DNA of 8,554 nucleotides from Pseudomonadota bacterium. GTDB lineage: Bacteria; Pseudomonadota; Alphaproteobacteria; Sphingomonadales; Sphingomonadaceae. Below are positions 6,731 through 8,554 of the stretch, one piece after another. The notes beneath the pieces were generated by a model. That model was not told the origin of the DNA, did not search any database, and saw only the letters and a program-made list of their open reading frames with translations. Each line of letters begins with the position of its first letter. Position 1 is the stretch's first letter. The stretch lies in contig JARXKR010000095.1 of assembly GCA_030271565.1 (NCBI GenBank), forward strand, positions 1 to 8,554. Reading direction: 5' to 3'. Both the position numbers and the translations under genes were made by a program.

Positions 6731-7933
6731 GTGGCGACCAGTGCATTTCAGTCACGAGCAGATATCGACGGCCCCCGGGTCGATCCCGACGCTGACTTTT
6801 CGCTGCCCGGGTGGATCTACCACGACCCCGAATACTTCGCGGTCGAGATGGAGCGCGTGATCCGTCCGTCGTGGCAGATCGTCTGCCATATCAATGAGAT
6901 CGCCCAGCCGGGAGACTACCGCACGCTCGATTACCTGGGCGAAAGCGTGATCGTTATTCGCGGGACCGACGGCGAAGTCCGTGCCTTCAGCAACGTCTGC
7001 CGCCACCGCGCGATGCGGCTGCTGCAGGGCCCGGGCGGCTGCGCGAAGAAGCTGGTCTGCCCCTACCACGCCTGGAGCTATGAGGCCGACGGGCGGCTCA
7101 GCGGAGTGCCGCACAAAGCGGAATACCCGGCGCTCAACATGGCAGAAAGCGGTCTAGCCCCGGTTTCGCTCGAGCAATGGCGGGGGTTCATTTTCGTGCG
7201 GCTCGAAGATGCGGGCTTCCCATCGGTGGCCGAAATGATGGCCCCGTTCGAAACCGAGGTAGCGCCGTACAAGTTCGAGGCGATGCAGCCGATGGGCGCG
7301 GTCCGCCACCGCCCGCGCGAGGTCAACTGGAAGAACGTCGGCGATAATTATTCGGACAACCTGCACATTCCGGTGGCGCACGATGGCCTGACCCGGCTGG
7401 TCGGCAAGAGCTACCGGATCGAGGCCCACGGCTGGGCTGACCGGCTGCTGGGTGATGTAACCACGGGTGACCGGCGAAACTTCTGGGAGCAGTTCTACAC
7501 CAGGCACCTGCCGCGCGTGGAACACCTGCCCGAGGTCGCGCAGGGGCGCTGGCTCTATTACAAGCTGTGGCCCAACATGGCCTTCGACATCTACGCCGAC
7601 CAGATCGACTTCATGCAGTGGATTCCTACTTCCCCGACCACCTGCCTGCTGCGTGAGGTCGCCTATTGCCTGCCCGATAAATTCACTCCGCCCGAGCAGC
7701 GCCGCGCGATGAAGCTCGCGCGCTATGCCAACTGGCGGATCAACCGCGTGGTCAATGCCGAGGACACCTGGCTGATCGGCCAGGTCCAGCAAGGCATGGC
7801 CAGCCGCAGCTACACCGCCGGGCCGATCGCCTCGAGCGAAGTCTGCCTGCGCAGTTTCGCGCGCAAGATCCGCACCCTGATCCCCGAGGCCCGCCTCCCC
7901 CAAGCGCCCGCGCCGGGCTGGAGCAAAGAATGA
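6731..7933 (+). CDS. Rieske [2Fe-2S] non-haem iron oxygenase, alpha subunit
   Basis: 400 residues from GTG, a single-gene Rieske oxygenase large subunit that would insert oxygen into, or oxidatively demethylate, a small organic substrate. The Rieske domain has CRH (90-92) and CPYHAW (110-115), giving the Cys-His/Cys-His ligands Cys90, His92, Cys110 and His113. The catalytic domain has NWKNVGDNYSDNLHIPVAH (199-217), with bridging Asp205 and iron ligands His212 and His217; the third ligand is probably Asp345 in AEDTWL. The C-terminal VQQGMASRSYTAGPIASSE (352-370) resembles the branch containing choline monooxygenase and betaine/stachydrine demethylases, but the substrate is not determined. GTG was chosen because GGGA lies 9 nt before it and the promoter ends upstream. 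No reductase, ferredoxin or beta subunit is in the window, so electrons must come from elsewhere. The next gene overlaps by 4 nt (ATGA). Confidence 0.93.
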   Translation: MATSAFQSRADIDGPRVDPDADFSLPGWIYHDPEYFAVEMERVIRPSWQIVCHINEIAQPGDYRTLDYLGESVIVIRGTDGEVRAFSNVCRHRAMRLLQGPGGCAKKLVCPYHAWSYEADGRLSGVPHKAEYPALNMAESGLAPVSLEQWRGFIFVRLEDAGFPSVAEMMAPFETEVAPYKFEAMQPMGAVRHRPREVNWKNVGDNYSDNLHIPVAHDGLTRLVGKSYRIEAHGWADRLLGDVTTGDRRNFWEQFYTRHLPRVEHLPEVAQGRWLYYKLWPNMAFDIYADQIDFMQWIPTSPTTCLLREVAYCLPDKFTPPEQRRAMKLARYANWRINRVVNAEDTWLIGQVQQGMASRSYTAGPIASSEVCLRSFARKIRTLIPEARLPQAPAPGWSKE

Positions 7934-8554
7934 CCAAAACCTACGACGCACTGATCATCGGCGGCGGACACAATGGCCTCGTCTGCGCCTTCTATCTCGC
8001 CAAGGCGGGGATGCGCGTGCGGGTGCTCGAACGGCGGCACATTGTCGGCGGCGCGGCGGTGACCGAGGAGTTCCACCCGGGTTTCCGCAATTCGACCGCC
8101 AGCTACACGGTCAGCCTGCTCCGCCCCAAGGTGATCGCCGACATGCGACTGCACGATTACGGCTACCGCGTGATCGAGCGGACGATCTCCAACTTCTTCC
8201 CGTTCGCAGATGACTACATCAAGCTTGGCGGCGGGGCTGGGCGGACCGAGGCGGAGTTTGCGCGGTTCTCCAAAAAGGACGCCGAGGCTTACCCCAAATA
8301 TGACGCCGCGCTGGAAAAGGTCGCCAATGTACTGCGCGATCTCAGCCTGAAAATCCCGCCCAATGTCGGCGGCGGGGTCTCATCGATGCTCGCGGCGGCG
8401 AAGCAGGGCTGGCCGATGGCGCAGCTCGATCTCGAGGTGCAGCGCGATCTGCTCGACATGTTCACCAAGTCGGCGCGCAGCTTCCTCGATGGCTGGTTTG
8501 AACATGACTACGTGCAGAGCGCTTTCGCGTTCGATGCGGTGGTGGGCAATTACG
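7930..8554 (+). CDS. FAD-dependent oxidoreductase, phytoene-dehydrogenase-related (N-terminal 208 residues, runs off right edge)
   Basis: Starts at ATG 7930 in an ATGA overlap with the Rieske gene stop and has GGAG 6 nt upstream, so the two genes are translationally coupled. The N-terminus is a dinucleotide-binding fold: YDALIIGGGHNGLVCAFYLA (5-24), with GGGHNG in place of GxGxxG. Glu34 in VLERR is the expected FAD-ribose ligand, and HIVGGAAVTEEFHPGF (37-52) is the second FAD-contact loop. This pattern belongs to the COG1233 group (CrtI carotenoid desaturases and the PYROXD2-like enzymes). No carotenoid gene is nearby, and pairing with a Rieske oxygenase suggests a catabolic or tailoring oxidation instead; that is inference. 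The substrate-binding C-terminal part is outside the window, so reaction and length cannot be judged. The frame is open to the window end. Confidence 0.92.
   Translation, partial: MTKTYDALIIGGGHNGLVCAFYLAKAGMRVRVLERRHIVGGAAVTEEFHPGFRNSTASYTVSLLRPKVIADMRLHDYGYRVIERTISNFFPFADDYIKLGGGAGRTEAEFARFSKKDAEAYPKYDAALEKVANVLRDLSLKIPPNVGGGVSSMLAAAKQGWPMAQLDLEVQRDLLDMFTKSARSFLDGWFEHDYVQSAFAFDAVVGNY

Noticed and set aside
6546..6755. N-terminal extension of the TetR regulator to 271 residues.
   Set aside because: The extra residues only translate the inverted repeat and the divergent promoter and run into the oxygenase gene.
7154..7951. A 265-codon minus-strand open frame opposite the Rieske gene, and another at 7810-8154.
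   Set aside because: Both are antisense to well-supported genes with full cofactor motifs and have no domain content of their own.
7930..8554. Carotenoid biosynthesis (crtI) as the identity of the last gene.
   Set aside because: The fold is shared, but no other carotenoid gene is nearby and the coupled partner is a Rieske oxygenase; the family is broad, so no symbol was given.
1..8554. Search for CRISPR-like arrays, transposases, toxin-antitoxin or phage-defence genes, retrons and tRNA genes.
   Set aside because: None seen: no regularly spaced repeats, no transposase or defence domains, and no tRNA-like cloverleaf noticed by eye on either strand.

Overview
The window is GC-rich, densely packed bacterial chromosome with short intergenic gaps. 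The protein sequences, the zwf-edd pair and an inverted repeat of a type I associate with sphingomonads all point to an alphaproteobacterium of the order Sphingomonadales (Novosphingobium/Erythrobacteraceae-like). The genus cannot be fixed from this sequence. There are no rRNA or tRNA genes, CRISPR arrays, transposases or phage genes, and no gene-free stretch longer than 300 bases.

Left part (1-4386, all minus strand). The 5' part of edd (6-phosphogluconate dehydratase, running off the left edge) and the whole of zwf (glucose-6-phosphate dehydrogenase) overlap by 8 nt. They form the start of an Entner-Doudoroff glucose catabolism operon. Upstream of zwf, on the same strand, lies a large membrane-anchored PAS-GGDEF-EAL protein with a degenerate GSDEF motif and a complete set of EAL residues. 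It is more likely to degrade cyclic di-GMP than to make it.

Middle (4387-5959). A 157-bp divergent gap separates the c-di-GMP protein from a plus-strand gene for an exported M20-family zinc peptidase with all metal ligands present.

Right part (5940-8554). A BetI-like TetR regulator (minus) converges on the peptidase gene with a 20-bp overlap and diverges from a plus-strand pair. That pair is a Rieske non-haem iron oxygenase alpha subunit and, translationally coupled through ATGA, an FAD oxidoreductase of the phytoene-dehydrogenase-related family that runs off the right edge. The 185-bp gap between regulator and oxygenase holds a strong 25-nt-arm inverted repeat and a good sigma70-type promoter. 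The promoter spacer contains a TAACA-CT-TGTTA palindrome placed like a TetR operator. The simplest reading is a small regulated catabolic or tailoring cassette whose substrate is unknown.

I saw no clear sign of a wholly new system. The parts most worth following up are the regulator/oxygenase/FAD-enzyme cassette with its control region, and the GSDEF-EAL protein.
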